Source: JBBRHQ01 sp963781345 (lineage in GTDB: Bacteria > Actinomycetota > Thermoleophilia > Solirubrobacterales > 70-9). Taken from it: a stretch of DNA of 64,000 nt. The notes beneath the pieces are model-generated. The model saw nothing but the letters and a program-made list of their open reading frames with translations. It did not search any database and was not told the origin of the DNA. The position numbers were made by a program, and so were the translations under genes. The stretch is taken from NCBI GenBank assembly GCA_963781345.1, contig CAWAFQ010000013.1, forward strand, positions 1-64,000, in the 5' to 3' direction. Of this stretch, positions 17,118 to 26,683 are shown piece by piece. Position 1 is the stretch's first letter, and each line of letters opens with the position of its first letter.

Positions 17118-20100
17118 ATGTCGAGGACCGCCGAGAGCACCGCCGCAACCACCCGCAAGGGGATCGCGGTCCAGCGACGATTCACCTCCCCCGGAGTGCA
17201 CCCGTTCGACGAGGTCGAGTGGGAGATACGCGACGCGATCATCGGTGATCCGGAGAACCCCGCCTTCGAGCAGCGCGGCGTCGAGTTCCCCAAGACCTGG
17301 TCGCAGAACGCGACCAACATCGTCGCCCAGAAGTACTTCCGCGGCAAGCTCGGCACCCCCGAGCGCGAGTCCTCGGTCAAGCAGATGATCGGCCGCGTCG
17401 CCGGCACGATCTCCGGCTGGGGGCGCGAGGGCGGCTACTTCGCCACCGCCGAGGACGCCGACGCCTTCGAGGTGGAGCTGACCTCGATCCTGCTGAACCA
17501 GAAGGCCGCCTTCAACTCGCCCGGTGTGGTTCAACGTCGGCTTCGAGGAGACGCCGCAGTGCTCGGCCTGCTTCATCCTCAGCGTCGAGGACACGATGGA
17601 GTCGATCCTCGACTGGAACACCAAGGAGGGGATGATCTTCCGCGGTGGCTCGGGATCGGGGATCAACCTCTCCAACATCCGCGGCTCGATCGAGCACCTC
17701 TCCAAGGGCGGCCTCGCCTCGGGCCCGGTCAGCTTCATGCGCGGCGCCGACGCGTGGGCCGGGACGATCAAGTCCGGCGGCAAGACCCGGCGCGCGGCGA
17801 AGATGGTCGTCCTCGACGTCGACCACCCCGACATCGAGGACTTCATCTGGTGCAAGGCGCGCGAGGAGGAGAAGGCCGGGCGCCCTGCGCGACGCCGGCT
17901 TCGACATGTCGATCGACGGCGAGGGCTTCACCTCGATCCAGTACCAGAACGCCAACAACTCGGTCCGCGTCACCGACGAGTTCATGCAGGCGGTCAGCCG
18001 ACGGCGACGACTGGGACCTGATCGCCCGCAACGGCGGCGGGACGATCGAGGACCCTCGACGCTCGCGAGCTGATGAACCAGATCGCCGACGCGGCCTGGC
18101 GCTGCGCCGACCCGGGCGTCCAGTACGACACGACGATCAACCGCTGGCACACCTGCCCGGAGTCGGGCCGGATCAACGCCTCGAACCCCTGCTTCCCGGC
18201 AGACGCCCGCGTCCACACCACACTCGGCCTGCTGCCGATTCGGAGAGCTCTACGAGCGCGCCAGCGCCGGCGAGGAATTCCGGGTCTACACCCATCGCGC
18301 CACGGCGCCCGTGCCGAGCGAGGGCGTCGAGGCAACCGCCCCGCTCGCAGTGATGCGACAACGGCGTCAAGCCGGTGCTGCGGCTGCGCTTCTCAGACGG
18401 TCGTGAACTGCGCTGCACGCCCAACCACCGCCTCTGGACGACCAACCGTGGCTACGTGCCGGCCGAGGAGTTGTCCAGCAAGGATCGCGTGCTGCTCAAT
18501 GACTCGCTGACGACCCCAACCGATGCGTCGTGGCGGCTGCCGGTCAAGGTGGAAGCGCTCGCCAAGTCCTTCTCCCGTGGCGGTTCGGTGACCCACCAAG
18601 CGCTCCCCGAGCGCTGGAGCGAGGGTCTCGCCGAACTGACCGGGCACCTGATCGGCGACGGTTCCCTGACCGACGTCCAGACGAACTGGGTCTACGGCGG
18701 CGATGACATCGCTGACGGCCTGACCGACTCCCATGAAGGGATGCTGCAGGAACTGATCGGCGGCGTCTCTCGCCAGGAGATGGACAACGGCACGGTCCAG
18801 TTGCGGGCCGGCAGCGAAGCCGTTCGCGAGTTCTTCCGCGATCTCGGCGTCAGCTCAGCTCGCGCCCACGGAAAGCGGGTGCCAGCGTCGGTCTTCACCG
18901 CCCCGGCGGAGGTTCAGGCTTCTTTCCTGCGCGGCCTATACGGCGCCGACGGTTGCGTCGCCCGAGTCGAGTCGGGAGGCAAGGCGAGCCGCTACGTCGG
19001 CCTCGGCAGCCGCAGCGAGGCCCTGCTCAAGGACGCGCAGCGTCTGCTCAGCGGCTTTCGGGGTCCGGGGGCGCATCTACCGGATCTCCGAGTCGAAGCA
19101 GGGCAGCTTCTCCTACACCCGCAAGGACGGGACCACCGTCGAATACGCGTCCCGCGAGGGATTCGACCTTCGCATCACCGGCTCGGACCTCGAGCGGTTC
19201 GCCAGCCGGTTGGCTTCTCGACTCCCCGCAAGGAAGCAGCTCTCGAGACGCTGCTCGAGGAGACGACGCGCTACAGGACCAAGCCCGGCGTCAGTCTCAT
19301 CGCCCGCGAGGACGACGGCCAGGAAGTTGTCTACAACCTGACCGAGCCGCTTCACCACTCCTACATCGTCGACGGTGTCCTGGTCGCAAACTGCAGCGAG
19401 TACATGCACGTCGACGACTCGGCCTGCAACCTCGCCTCGCTCAACCTGATGAAGTTCCGCCGCGCCGACGGCAGCTTCGACGTCGATGCAGTTCGAGCAC
19501 GCGGTCGACATCGTCTTCCTCGCCCAGGAGATCGTCGTCGGCTTCTCCAGCTATCCGACGGAGGGGATCGCCGCCAACGCCAACGCCTTCCGCCAGCTCG
19601 GCCTCGGCTACGCCAACCTCGGCGCCCTGCTGATGTCGAACGGCCTGCCCTACGACTCCGACGAGGGCCGGGCGATGGCTGCCGCGATCACGGCGCTGAT
19701 GACCGGCCGCGCCTACCGCCAGTCGGCACAGGTCGCAGCTGAGGCGACCGGGCCCTACGACACGCTACGAGAAGAACCGCGAGCCCCATAACGCGGTGAT
19801 GCGGATGCACCGCGACGCCTCGCACGAGATCGACGACTCCCTGGTCGAGGAGCGGCTGCTCGCCGGCGCCCGCCGGGCCTGGGAGGAGGCGGTCGCGCTC
19901 GGGGAGGAGCACGGCTACCGCAACGCCCAGGCGACCGTCCTCGCCCCCACCGGGACGATCAGCTTCCTGATGGACTGCGACACGACCGGGATCGAGCCCG
20001 ACTTCTCGCTGGTCAAGTTCAAGGAGCTTGTCGGCGGCGGGAAGATGACGATCGTCAACCGCTCGGTGCCGCTGGCGCTGCAGACTCTCGGTTACGGCGA

Positions 20101-21127
20101 GGCCGAGATCGACCAGATCAACGCCCACATCGCCGAGAACGCGACGATCATCGGCGCCCCGGGGCTCAAGGATGAGCACCTCGCCGTCTTCGACGTCGCT
20201 GTCGGCGAGCGGGCGATCTCCCACACCGGCCACATCGACATGATGTCGGCGACGCAGCCGTTCATCTCCGGGGCGATCTCGAAGACGGTGAACCTGCCGC
20301 AGACGGCGAGCGTCGAGGACATCGCCGATGCCTACAGGCGCGGCTGGGAGGGCGGGCTGAAGGCGCTGGCGATCTACCGCGACGGCTCGAAGACCGCGCA
20401 GGCGCTGCGCACCGACGCCCAGGAGGGCAAGGGTGCAGAGGAGGAGGCCGTCCAGGCCCCGGTGCGGCGCAAGATGCCGCGCGAGCGCCAGTCGATCACC
20501 CACAAGTTCTCGATCGCCGGCCACGAGGGCTACATCACCGCCGGCAAGTACGAGGACGGCTCAATCGGTGAGATCTTCCTCACCGACATCGGCAAGGAGG
20601 GCTCGACCCTGCGCGGGATGATGAACGCCTTCGCGACGTCGATCTCGATCGGCCTCCAGTACGGCGTCCCGCTCGAGGTCTTCGTGCGCAAGTTCAGCTA
20701 CATGCGCTTCGACCCCGAGGGCATCACCCAGAACCCGGAGATCCCGTTCGCCAAGTCGATGCCCGACTACATCATGCGCTGGCTCGCGAGCCGCTTCGTC
20801 GACGACCTCGACGAGCTCGAGGACCTCGGCATCCTCACCCCGGAGGTTCGGGCACGCAAGGAGGCCGACCTGGCCGAGATCGAGGCCGGAAACGGCAACG
20901 GTACGAACGGACACTCCAACGGCGCCAACGGCAACGGCGACACCACCGCCAAGTCCGGCGACCCGGTCGCCCCGACGGCGGCGCTGACCGACACGCCCCC
21001 GGTTGTCCCGGCTCGGATGGCCGGCGCAGATCTCGGCCCCGCCTGCGATCAGTGCGGGGGGATGATGCAGCGCACCGGCTCCTGCTACACCTGCCCGAGC
21101 TGCGGCAACAACACCGGCTGCGGGTAG
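17118..21127 (+). CDS. nrdJ: Adenosylcobalamin-dependent (class II) ribonucleotide reductase with intein, frameshifted
   Basis: A strong AGAGGAGAGAGG binding site precedes the ATG. Extein landmarks: KAAFNSPGVWFNVGF and PQCSACFILSVEDTM (redox Cys), FRGGSGSGINLSNIRGS, then INASNP at the intein border, CSEYMHVDDSACNLASLNL after it, TVLAPTGTISFLMDCDTTGIEPD, and a C-terminal zinc-ribbon CDQCGGMMQRTGSCYTCPSCG. The enzyme reduces ribonucleotides using a thiyl radical generated by coenzyme B12. The N-P-C-S-E loop holds the catalytic Asn, Cys and Glu. Small indels break the frame near 17525, 17882, 17998, 18053, 19487 and 19768 in the exteins, and more lie in the intein, yet all motifs are present in order. 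From 19795 to the stop the frame is clean. Confidence 0.93.
18190..19391 (+). other. NrdJ intein with LAGLIDADG homing endonuclease
   Basis: The intein begins with Cys (CFPADARVHTTLGLLPI), has block B RELRCTPNHRLWTT with the TxxH motif, and ends YNLTEPLHHSYIVDGVLVAN before extein CSEYM. Two dodecapeptide motifs, LTGHLIGDGSL (18636-18668) and LRGLYGADGCV (18927-18959), mark a LAGLIDADG endonuclease of about 400 residues including splicing parts. Insertion is between the Pro and the catalytic Cys of NPCSE, so that Cys serves both as the +1 splicing nucleophile and as the radical-site residue. The penultimate intein residue is Ala, not the usual His. Indels near 18240, 18358, 19066 and 19210 interrupt the frame. 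Confidence 0.9.
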
Positions 21128-21214
21128 GTAGGTAGTAGTCGCAGAACGTCGCTTGGGTGTCAGCACGAAGCCCCGGGGTGGCGGGTGGGCTCTTCCCGCA
21201 CGAGTTGGACCGCA

Positions 21215-21922
21215 GTGAGCGAAGCGCTGATTCAGACCCCACGCGGTGAGATCCCGGCCTACCTGGCCAGGCCACAGGGCGAGGGGCCGTGGCCGGGAGT
21301 GGTCGTGATTCATGACGCACTCGGGATGAGCCGCGACCTGCGCGGTCAGGCTGATTGGCTTGCGCGCAAGAGGTTCCTTGCCGTGGCGCCGGATCTGTTC
21401 CACCGCGGCGGGCGCATCAGGTGCCTGGTCGCGTTCATGCGCGACTGGACGAAGCCACTCAGCGACCTTGACGCGGTGCGGACCTGGTTGGTCGGTCGCG
21501 AGGACTGTTCGGGCAGGGTCGGCGTGATCGGCTTTTGCCTCGGGGGCGGGTTTGCGCTGATGCTCGCTGCCAATCACGGTTTCGCCGCTGCAAGCGTCAA
21601 CTACGGCGGCCTCACGAAGGACTCGGAGAGCGAACTCCCGCGGGCCTGTCCGATAGTCGCCAGCTATGGCGGAAGAGACAGATGGCCTGGGGTGCGGGGG
21701 GTTCCGGAGAGGCTGGAGCCGGTGCTGACGGCAGCGGACATTCCGCACGACATCAAGCGCTACCCCGAGGCCGGGCACGGCTTTCTCAACGATCACCACC
21801 CAAACGAGCTACCGGGCTGGACCAAGGCCGTGGCGAAGCTTGCCGCTGCTCGCTACGACGAGCCCTCGGCGCGTGACGCCCGCCGGCGCATAATCGACTT
21901 CTTTCATGCTCACCTCGGGTGA
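21215..21922 (+). CDS. Dienelactone hydrolase family protein
   Basis: An alpha/beta hydrolase with VVVIHDALGMSRDLRGQADWLA, the nucleophile elbow GVIGFCLGGGFAL (Cys nucleophile, as in dienelactone hydrolases), the acid in ASYGGRDRW and the His in PEAGHGFLND. The length of about 235 residues matches the family. The GTG at 21215 places VSEALIQTPRGEIPAYL at the start, which is where homologues begin. It hydrolyses an ester or lactone; the true substrate is not evident. It stands alone between nrdJ and a convergent membrane-anchored SRPBCC gene. Confidence 0.85.
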   Translation: MSEALIQTPRGEIPAYLARPQGEGPWPGVVVIHDALGMSRDLRGQADWLARKRFLAVAPDLFHRGGRIRCLVAFMRDWTKPLSDLDAVRTWLVGREDCSGRVGVIGFCLGGGFALMLAANHGFAAASVNYGGLTKDSESELPRACPIVASYGGRDRWPGVRGVPERLEPVLTAADIPHDIKRYPEAGHGFLNDHHPNELPGWTKAVAKLAAARYDEPSARDARRRIIDFFHAHLG

Positions 21923-21937
21923 CGCCGGAGGCGGCCC

Positions 21938-22633
21938 CTATCGCGCGCTGAACCCTGGCGTCGCCGTGGCGAGATCGGGCCCGCCGCCCTCGACGCGCCG
22001 CTTCAGGTTCGCGAACTGGCGCGTCTGCATGATCCAGTGTGAGGGCTCGAGGAAGATGAAGCTCGCAATCGGGAGCAGCCAGCTCGGGCGCAGCGCCCAG
22101 TAGCCGCTGACCAGCAGCCGGGTCCGGTTGCCAGGCAGGCCTTCGAGCAGAAACCCCCAGAGGGAATCCGTGTAGAAGCGCGGGGGGTCGGGGGCTGCCG
22201 GGTCATATTCGCGGCCGCGCAGATCCAGCGACATCCGCAACCCGAGGAAGCGCTCTGGCTCAAGCGCGGCCACAACCCAGGACTGCGAGCCATCAGGTGT
22301 CCCCGCCAGACGATCGCCGAGGGAGATCTCCTGCCACTCGGGATGAAGGCGCGTTGCGCTCGAGCGGCCCCAGTTGTCGAGGCGGTCCCAGCTGTACCAG
22401 CCGGCCCGATCCGTTCCCATCTGGACCAGCCAAGGCCAGACCCGGTTCGGGGGCGCCTCGATTGTGACCGCCATCGTCGCGCTGCGCCTGGCTTCGGGGA
22501 TCAGATCCGCGCCCGGGTAGGCGCCGTTGACCTCCGCCGCCGTGGCCCCCCAGCGAAGCATCCGCGGGCGCACCGCAAGTGCGTAGCCGGTGAGAAGTGT
22601 GATCGGGAAGATCAGCCTGGTGGCGAGTTTCAC
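21938..22633 (-). CDS. Membrane-anchored SRPBCC-like protein
   Basis: An N-terminal hydrophobic segment (TRLIFPITLLTGYALAV) is followed by a lipid-binding-fold domain with MAVTIEAPPNRVWPWLVQMG and GWYSWDRLDNWG. The motif WPWLVQMGxxxxGWYSW is common in actinobacterial SRPBCC proteins of unknown function. A second hydrophobic stretch, PSWLLPIASFIFLEPSHWIM, lies near the C-terminus, followed by an arginine-rich tail. The frame is intact, 231 residues. No operon partner is evident. Confidence 0.7.
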   Translation of the reverse strand: MKLATRLIFPITLLTGYALAVRPRMLRWGATAAEVNGAYPGADLIPEARRSATMAVTIEAPPNRVWPWLVQMGTDRAGWYSWDRLDNWGRSSATRLHPEWQEISLGDRLAGTPDGSQSWVVAALEPERFLGLRMSLDLRGREYDPAAPDPPRFYTDSLWGFLLEGLPGNRTRLLVSGYWALRPSWLLPIASFIFLEPSHWIMQTRQFANLKRRVEGGGPDLATATPGFSAR

Positions 22634-22737
22634 TGGGGACAGAGTAGGCGGCGAAGGTCCACGCCCCGGTGGAAACCGCTGTAGGAATGTGGCCGATTAC
22701 GGTCGAAAAGAGGGCAGGGCGCGCCTAGGCTCCACAC

Positions 22738-23394
22738 GTGGCAAGACGTAGGTACATATCCGGTAGCGAGTCCGGGCGCGGGCGGTTTCTCCTCTTGGCG
22801 TTCAGCATCCTGGCCTTGGCGGCCGTGTTGGCGAGCGGCGGCGTTTCCTCGTCCGCCTCACGGCACTCGCGCGAGCACGGCATCAGGGTCGGAGTGGGCA
22901 TCGCCGGCGTACGGATCGGGATGACGCGCGCCCAGGTTCGCGGGGCCCTCGGGGCACCAAGGAGGGTCAAGGTCTTCAAGAACTCCGCCTTCGGCCCGGG
23001 TCATCCGGTCTTCTTCAGCTACGGCGGGCTCAAGGTCGAGTTCTGGAAGGGCGCGCCACGCAACCCCAGTGGCAGCAGAGCGCCCGACCGCAAGCTGCGG
23101 GTGGCCTCGATCGGCACCTCGCGGCGCGAGCTGCGCACTCGCCGCGACATCGGCGTCGGCTCCCGCGAGCGGCAGGTCCGGCGCAAGGTTGCCGGAGTGC
23201 GCTGCGAGACGTTGAGCTTCAACGGTCGCCGCTACCGCAACTGCCACAGCGGCCGCTACGACTGCAAGCCGCCCTCGTGGGTGCTGGGCGACCTGCCCTG
23301 TCACGTCAGCGCATTCGTCCTCAATCACAGGCACGGGCGTGTGGTGCGGGTGCAGATCGGCTGGCTGGGCTCGCCCAGCGGCAAGGTCAAGTGA
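22738..23394 (+). CDS. Secreted or membrane-anchored hypothetical protein with BamE/SmpA-like motif
   Basis: A GTG start gives MARRRYISGSESGRGRF, then a membrane segment FLLLAFSILALAAVLASGGV. The sequence AGVRIGMTRAQVRGALGAP resembles the G-M-T-x-x-x-V-x-x-x-L-G-x-P pattern of BamE/SmpA-type domains, though the overall family is uncertain. The rest is rich in Arg and Gly and contains four cysteines (GVRCETL, YRNCHSG, YDCKPP, DLPCHVS) that could form disulfides outside the cell. The gene is intact and lies 26 bases before the next secreted protein gene, perhaps in one transcript. Confidence 0.6.
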   Translation: MARRRYISGSESGRGRFLLLAFSILALAAVLASGGVSSSASRHSREHGIRVGVGIAGVRIGMTRAQVRGALGAPRRVKVFKNSAFGPGHPVFFSYGGLKVEFWKGAPRNPSGSRAPDRKLRVASIGTSRRELRTRRDIGVGSRERQVRRKVAGVRCETLSFNGRRYRNCHSGRYDCKPPSWVLGDLPCHVSAFVLNHRHGRVVRVQIGWLGSPSGKVK

Positions 23395-23420
23395 CGTTGA
23401 TTCCCCCTAGGCTCCTCCGC

Positions 23421-24485
23421 GTGAAACTGCTCAAGACAAGCCTCCTCGCGCTCTCCGGGCTGTTGCTCGCCAGCGCCCCGGCGGCGGCAGCGCCGGCGCC
23501 GAGGGGCCCGGCGCCCAAGATCCACATCACCGGCACCGCCTATGCCTTCGACAACCAGTTGCCGATCGCGGGAGCGACGATCCGGGTCGCCGAGCTGCCC
23601 GGGGCAAGGGCGACAACCGCCGCCGACGGAACCTATGACCTCGTCGTGCCCGACGGCGCCAGGGTCACGCCCTACATAAGGGCGGCCGGCTTCCACGGCA
23701 TCTACCTGCAGACCTTCGTCACCGCCGGTCGCAGCATCCCGCGGGTCAACTTCCAGGTGCCGTCGGTCGGCATCTACCACGCCCTCGCGGCGCTGCTGGG
23801 AGTGGATCTGGACGCCAACGACAACCCGAAGCGCTGCGTGGTCGTCTCCACCTTCAGCACCGTCGGCGTTCGCGACCTGAGCTTCGCCGACTTCGTCGCC
23901 TACGGAGCCCACGGGGTCGCCGGCGCGACCGCGAGCGCCTCGCCGGCGCTGCCGAGCCCGATCTACTTCAACTCCTCGGTGATCCCCGACGTCACTCTGA
24001 CCGAGTCCTCGGTCGACGGCGGCGTCGTCTGGCTCGATATACCCGGCGGCGTCTACAGGTTCAGCGCCGACCACCCGAGTGCCCGCTTCTCGAGCTTCAT
24101 CGCCACCTGCAAGCCGGGTCGCCTCGTCAACGCCAACCCGCCCCAGGGGCTCTACCAGCTGAAGCCTGGGGAGCGGCCGGATGAGCGGGTCGACGCCTCG
24201 ATCGCCTCCGCGGGGCTTCTCGGAGCCGGCAATGGCGCGCAGACGCTGCGTCTGAAGATCCGGTCGGGCGAGTATGTCCTCACGGGGGTCGAGGTTCTCC
24301 GTCGCGGCAAGGTCATCGCCCGTTCCCGCCCGACCGAGCCCGTCCGCTATCGCCGCGGCTCCCGGACGATCCGGCTGCCGCTGCACCACAGGCTCGGGGG
24401 AGGCGCCGGCACGCTCAGGGTGACGTTCACCGACGCCGCCGGGAACAGCCGGGTTCTGAAGCGCGCTCTGTTGCCCGCGGCCTGA
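23421..24485 (+). CDS. Secreted protein with carboxypeptidase-regulatory-like (CarboxypepD_reg) domain
   Basis: The GTG at 23421 gives a clean signal peptide (MKLLKTSLLALSGLLLASA, cleavage after an Ala-rich segment). Residues about 35-90 show the beta-sandwich pattern IHITGTAYAFDNQLPIAGAT and TTAADGTYDLVVPDGAR, as in carboxypeptidase regulatory-like domains. The C-terminal region resembles a second Ig-like domain (LRVTFTDAAGNSRVL). No catalytic motif is visible, so it is likely a structural or binding protein of the cell surface. The frame is intact. Confidence 0.6.
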   Translation: MKLLKTSLLALSGLLLASAPAAAAPAPRGPAPKIHITGTAYAFDNQLPIAGATIRVAELPGARATTAADGTYDLVVPDGARVTPYIRAAGFHGIYLQTFVTAGRSIPRVNFQVPSVGIYHALAALLGVDLDANDNPKRCVVVSTFSTVGVRDLSFADFVAYGAHGVAGATASASPALPSPIYFNSSVIPDVTLTESSVDGGVVWLDIPGGVYRFSADHPSARFSSFIATCKPGRLVNANPPQGLYQLKPGERPDERVDASIASAGLLGAGNGAQTLRLKIRSGEYVLTGVEVLRRGKVIARSRPTEPVRYRRGSRTIRLPLHHRLGGGAGTLRVTFTDAAGNSRVLKRALLPAA

Positions 24486-24568
24486 GCTCGCAAACAACGC
24501 CCGGCTTGCGACGGGCCCCGATCGGTGCGACAATGCCCGCGTCGTCTGTCGAGCAAGGGGGGGATCCG

Positions 24569-25474
24569 ATGACCAGGGAAACCGATACGCGCAGGGGCAT
24601 TGGGGTGCGGGCCGGCTTCGCAGCTGCGGTGGCAGCGGTGGCGATCGGCGCCCTCGGCGCCAGCGTTGCCCTCGGCGCGCTCTCGCAGAACGAGGAGCAG
24701 AAGTTCATCCCCTACAACGTCTTCGGCGACGTGACTGCGAGCTGTCCGCACAAGCAGCACATCGCCTTCGGCGGCTTCAAGACCGACACCAAGGTCGGCT
24801 TCGGCGCCCCCTACCCGCTCCTTTGGCCGGCCTCGATGAGTCCGATCGGCAATGACACCAACAAGTGGTCGACCGTCGCCGCGAGCCCCGCCAGCTCCGG
24901 CGGCAAGCTGAGCTCGATCGCCTACTGCAAGGGTGGCGACGAGCCGAAGGTGGTGCGCGTCCGCAAGCTCGTCCTCCCCAGCGCCGCAAACGACCCGTAC
25001 CGGACGGTGAGCGCCACGTGCCCCCAGGGCAGGAACGTGATCGGGGGTGGCTGGGCGGCACGAGCGAGCAGCCCGCTCTACGGATCCGAGGGTCAGCCAC
25101 GCGTCGACATCATGGGCCTGAAGCGGACCTCGAACCGCACCTGGGAGGTCTCGGTCGTCAATGCCAAGCCGACCCAGCAGGCGGTGACCGCGATCGCTCT
25201 CTGCGGCAAAGCAAAGGCGCCGAAGACGGTGACCGCGAGCGAGAACATCCCGGCGCTGAACGGAACGAAGAACGTGACGGCGACATGCCCCGGGGACACC
25301 GAGGTCGCCTTCGGCGGCTTCCAGGGCGACTACGACAGCCTCTCCGGCCGCAACGCCTTCATCTTCAGCTTCTACCGCTCCTCAAAGCGGGCGATCACCG
25401 TCCGCGGAGGCCAGAACTACGTCACCACCAACAACACGGCGAGCAAGTTGCAGGCGTTCGCCTACTGCAGCTAG
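24569..25474 (+). CDS. Secreted protein built from three Cys-containing repeats
   Basis: A signal or anchor segment (GFAAAVAAVAIGALGASVALGAL) is followed by three related modules. Each opens with V-x-A-T/S-C-P and a G-G-F/W motif, and closes with A-x-C: VTASCPHKQHIAFGGF to SIAYC; VSATCPQGRNVIGGGW to AIALC; VTATCPGDTEVAFGGF to QAFAYC. One cysteine pair per module suggests one disulfide each. About 300 residues, intact. I do not recognise the family beyond its repeats. The ATG at 24569 is chosen because it precedes the export signal. Confidence 0.65.
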   Translation: MTRETDTRRGIGVRAGFAAAVAAVAIGALGASVALGALSQNEEQKFIPYNVFGDVTASCPHKQHIAFGGFKTDTKVGFGAPYPLLWPASMSPIGNDTNKWSTVAASPASSGGKLSSIAYCKGGDEPKVVRVRKLVLPSAANDPYRTVSATCPQGRNVIGGGWAARASSPLYGSEGQPRVDIMGLKRTSNRTWEVSVVNAKPTQQAVTAIALCGKAKAPKTVTASENIPALNGTKNVTATCPGDTEVAFGGFQGDYDSLSGRNAFIFSFYRSSKRAITVRGGQNYVTTNNTASKLQAFAYCS

Positions 25475-25492
25475 ACGCGGCTTGGCTCGGGG

Positions 25493-26683
25493 TCAGAGCG
25501 CTTCGAGGTAGCTCTCGGCCACCATCCGGTCGAAGGCGTGGCTGTCGCCCTCGTGGTCGGTGTAACGACCGGCCGTGTAGCCGCGCGAGGCGAGGCCGCG
25601 CTGGGTCATCTCGCAGACGCGCCAGTCCTCGCGGTTGACCTGGTCCCAGAACTCGACCGCATCCGAGGGGTCGAAGCCCTCGGCGGCGATCGTGGCGGGC
25701 TCGAAGAGCCACTCGCAGGTGACCTGGGTCTGGCCGGGGCCCTTGGGCCAGAGCGTGTGGAGCATCACGTAGTCGGGATGAAAGGAGATCAGCGCGTTGG
25801 GGAAGAGTGAGAGGTAGAGGACGGACCGCAGCTCATCACCGGCGAGGCCCTCGATCGGCGGGCGCCCGGCGCCGCCGTTTCGGCCCATCGTCTCGGAGCC
25901 CTCGTTGAGGGTCATCGAGCCGCCGCACCAGGCCCCGTTGCCCTCGAAGGAGTCACCGCTGTCGTAGCTCGAGAGAGCGTTCAGCTCGGGATGGACGCCA
26001 GGGCAGTGGAGGCACTCGTTGTAGTTCTCCGCAACCGCCTTCCAGTTGGCCTCGACCTCATAGAGGTGCTCGGCTCCGGGCCGAAGCTGCTCGACCCGGT
26101 AGCGCTCGAGCCGCTCGAGCAGGTCGCCGACATGCTCGACGGGATCGGGCGCCTCGTCGCCGAGGTCGACGAGGACCAGCCCGCCGACAACCGCGGTGCG
26201 AATCGGGCGCAGCCCGTTGCAGGCGGGGTCGAAGTCCTCGATCCCGTCGGTGTGAGGCGCGGCCCTGAGGCTGCCGTCGAACCCGTAGGCCCAGGCGTGG
26301 TAGGGGCATCGCACGAGCCTCGAGGCTGTCCCCGCGCCCTCGAGCAGGCGCGACCCGCGGTGGCGGCAGACGTTGAAGAAGGCCCTGGGGGCGCCGTCCT
26401 CGCCGCCGATCACGAAGAAGGACTCACCGCCGATCTCGCGAGCGACGTAGGCGCCGGGCTCGGCGACCGCCGAGGCGTGGGCGGCGCAGATCCAGCCGGA
26501 GAAGATCGTCTCGACCTCCCATTGCATGACGCCGGGGTCGGTGAACGACGAAGGGGGCAGCATGCTCGCCTCGAGCAGCGGCCTCGTGGTCTGCTCGACC
26601 TCCCCACGGCGCAGCGGCAGCGGGGCCGGCCCATGGCCGTTGGCCCTGGTAGCGCCTGCGGTGGTTGCCTGCTCTGAGCTCAT
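25493..26683 (-). CDS. Rieske non-heme iron oxygenase, large (alpha) subunit
   Basis: The Rieske 2Fe-2S ligands are in CRHRGSRLL and CPYHAWAYGFDG (C-x-H and C-x-x-H). The mononuclear iron site is in ENYNECLHCPGVHPEL, with the bridging Asp/Glu region before it and the last acidic ligand near EFWDQVNREDW. At 396 residues it resembles ring-hydroxylating or quaternary-amine (carnitine/choline-type) monooxygenases. No beta subunit or ferredoxin reductase is adjacent, so its electron donor must be encoded elsewhere. The gene is intact and convergent with the repeat protein, 18 bases apart. Confidence 0.88.
   Translation of the reverse strand: MSSEQATTAGATRANGHGPAPLPLRRGEVEQTTRPLLEASMLPPSSFTDPGVMQWEVETIFSGWICAAHASAVAEPGAYVAREIGGESFFVIGGEDGAPRAFFNVCRHRGSRLLEGAGTASRLVRCPYHAWAYGFDGSLRAAPHTDGIEDFDPACNGLRPIRTAVVGGLVLVDLGDEAPDPVEHVGDLLERLERYRVEQLRPGAEHLYEVEANWKAVAENYNECLHCPGVHPELNALSSYDSGDSFEGNGAWCGGSMTLNEGSETMGRNGGAGRPPIEGLAGDELRSVLYLSLFPNALISFHPDYVMLHTLWPKGPGQTQVTCEWLFEPATIAAEGFDPSDAVEFWDQVNREDWRVCEMTQRGLASRGYTAGRYTDHEGDSHAFDRMVAESYLEAL

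Noticed and set aside
17525..19770. Programmed frameshifting in nrdJ
   Set aside because: There are at least ten frame changes, at sites with no shared slippery sequence, and similar changes affect unrelated genes nearby. Sequence error explains all of them better.
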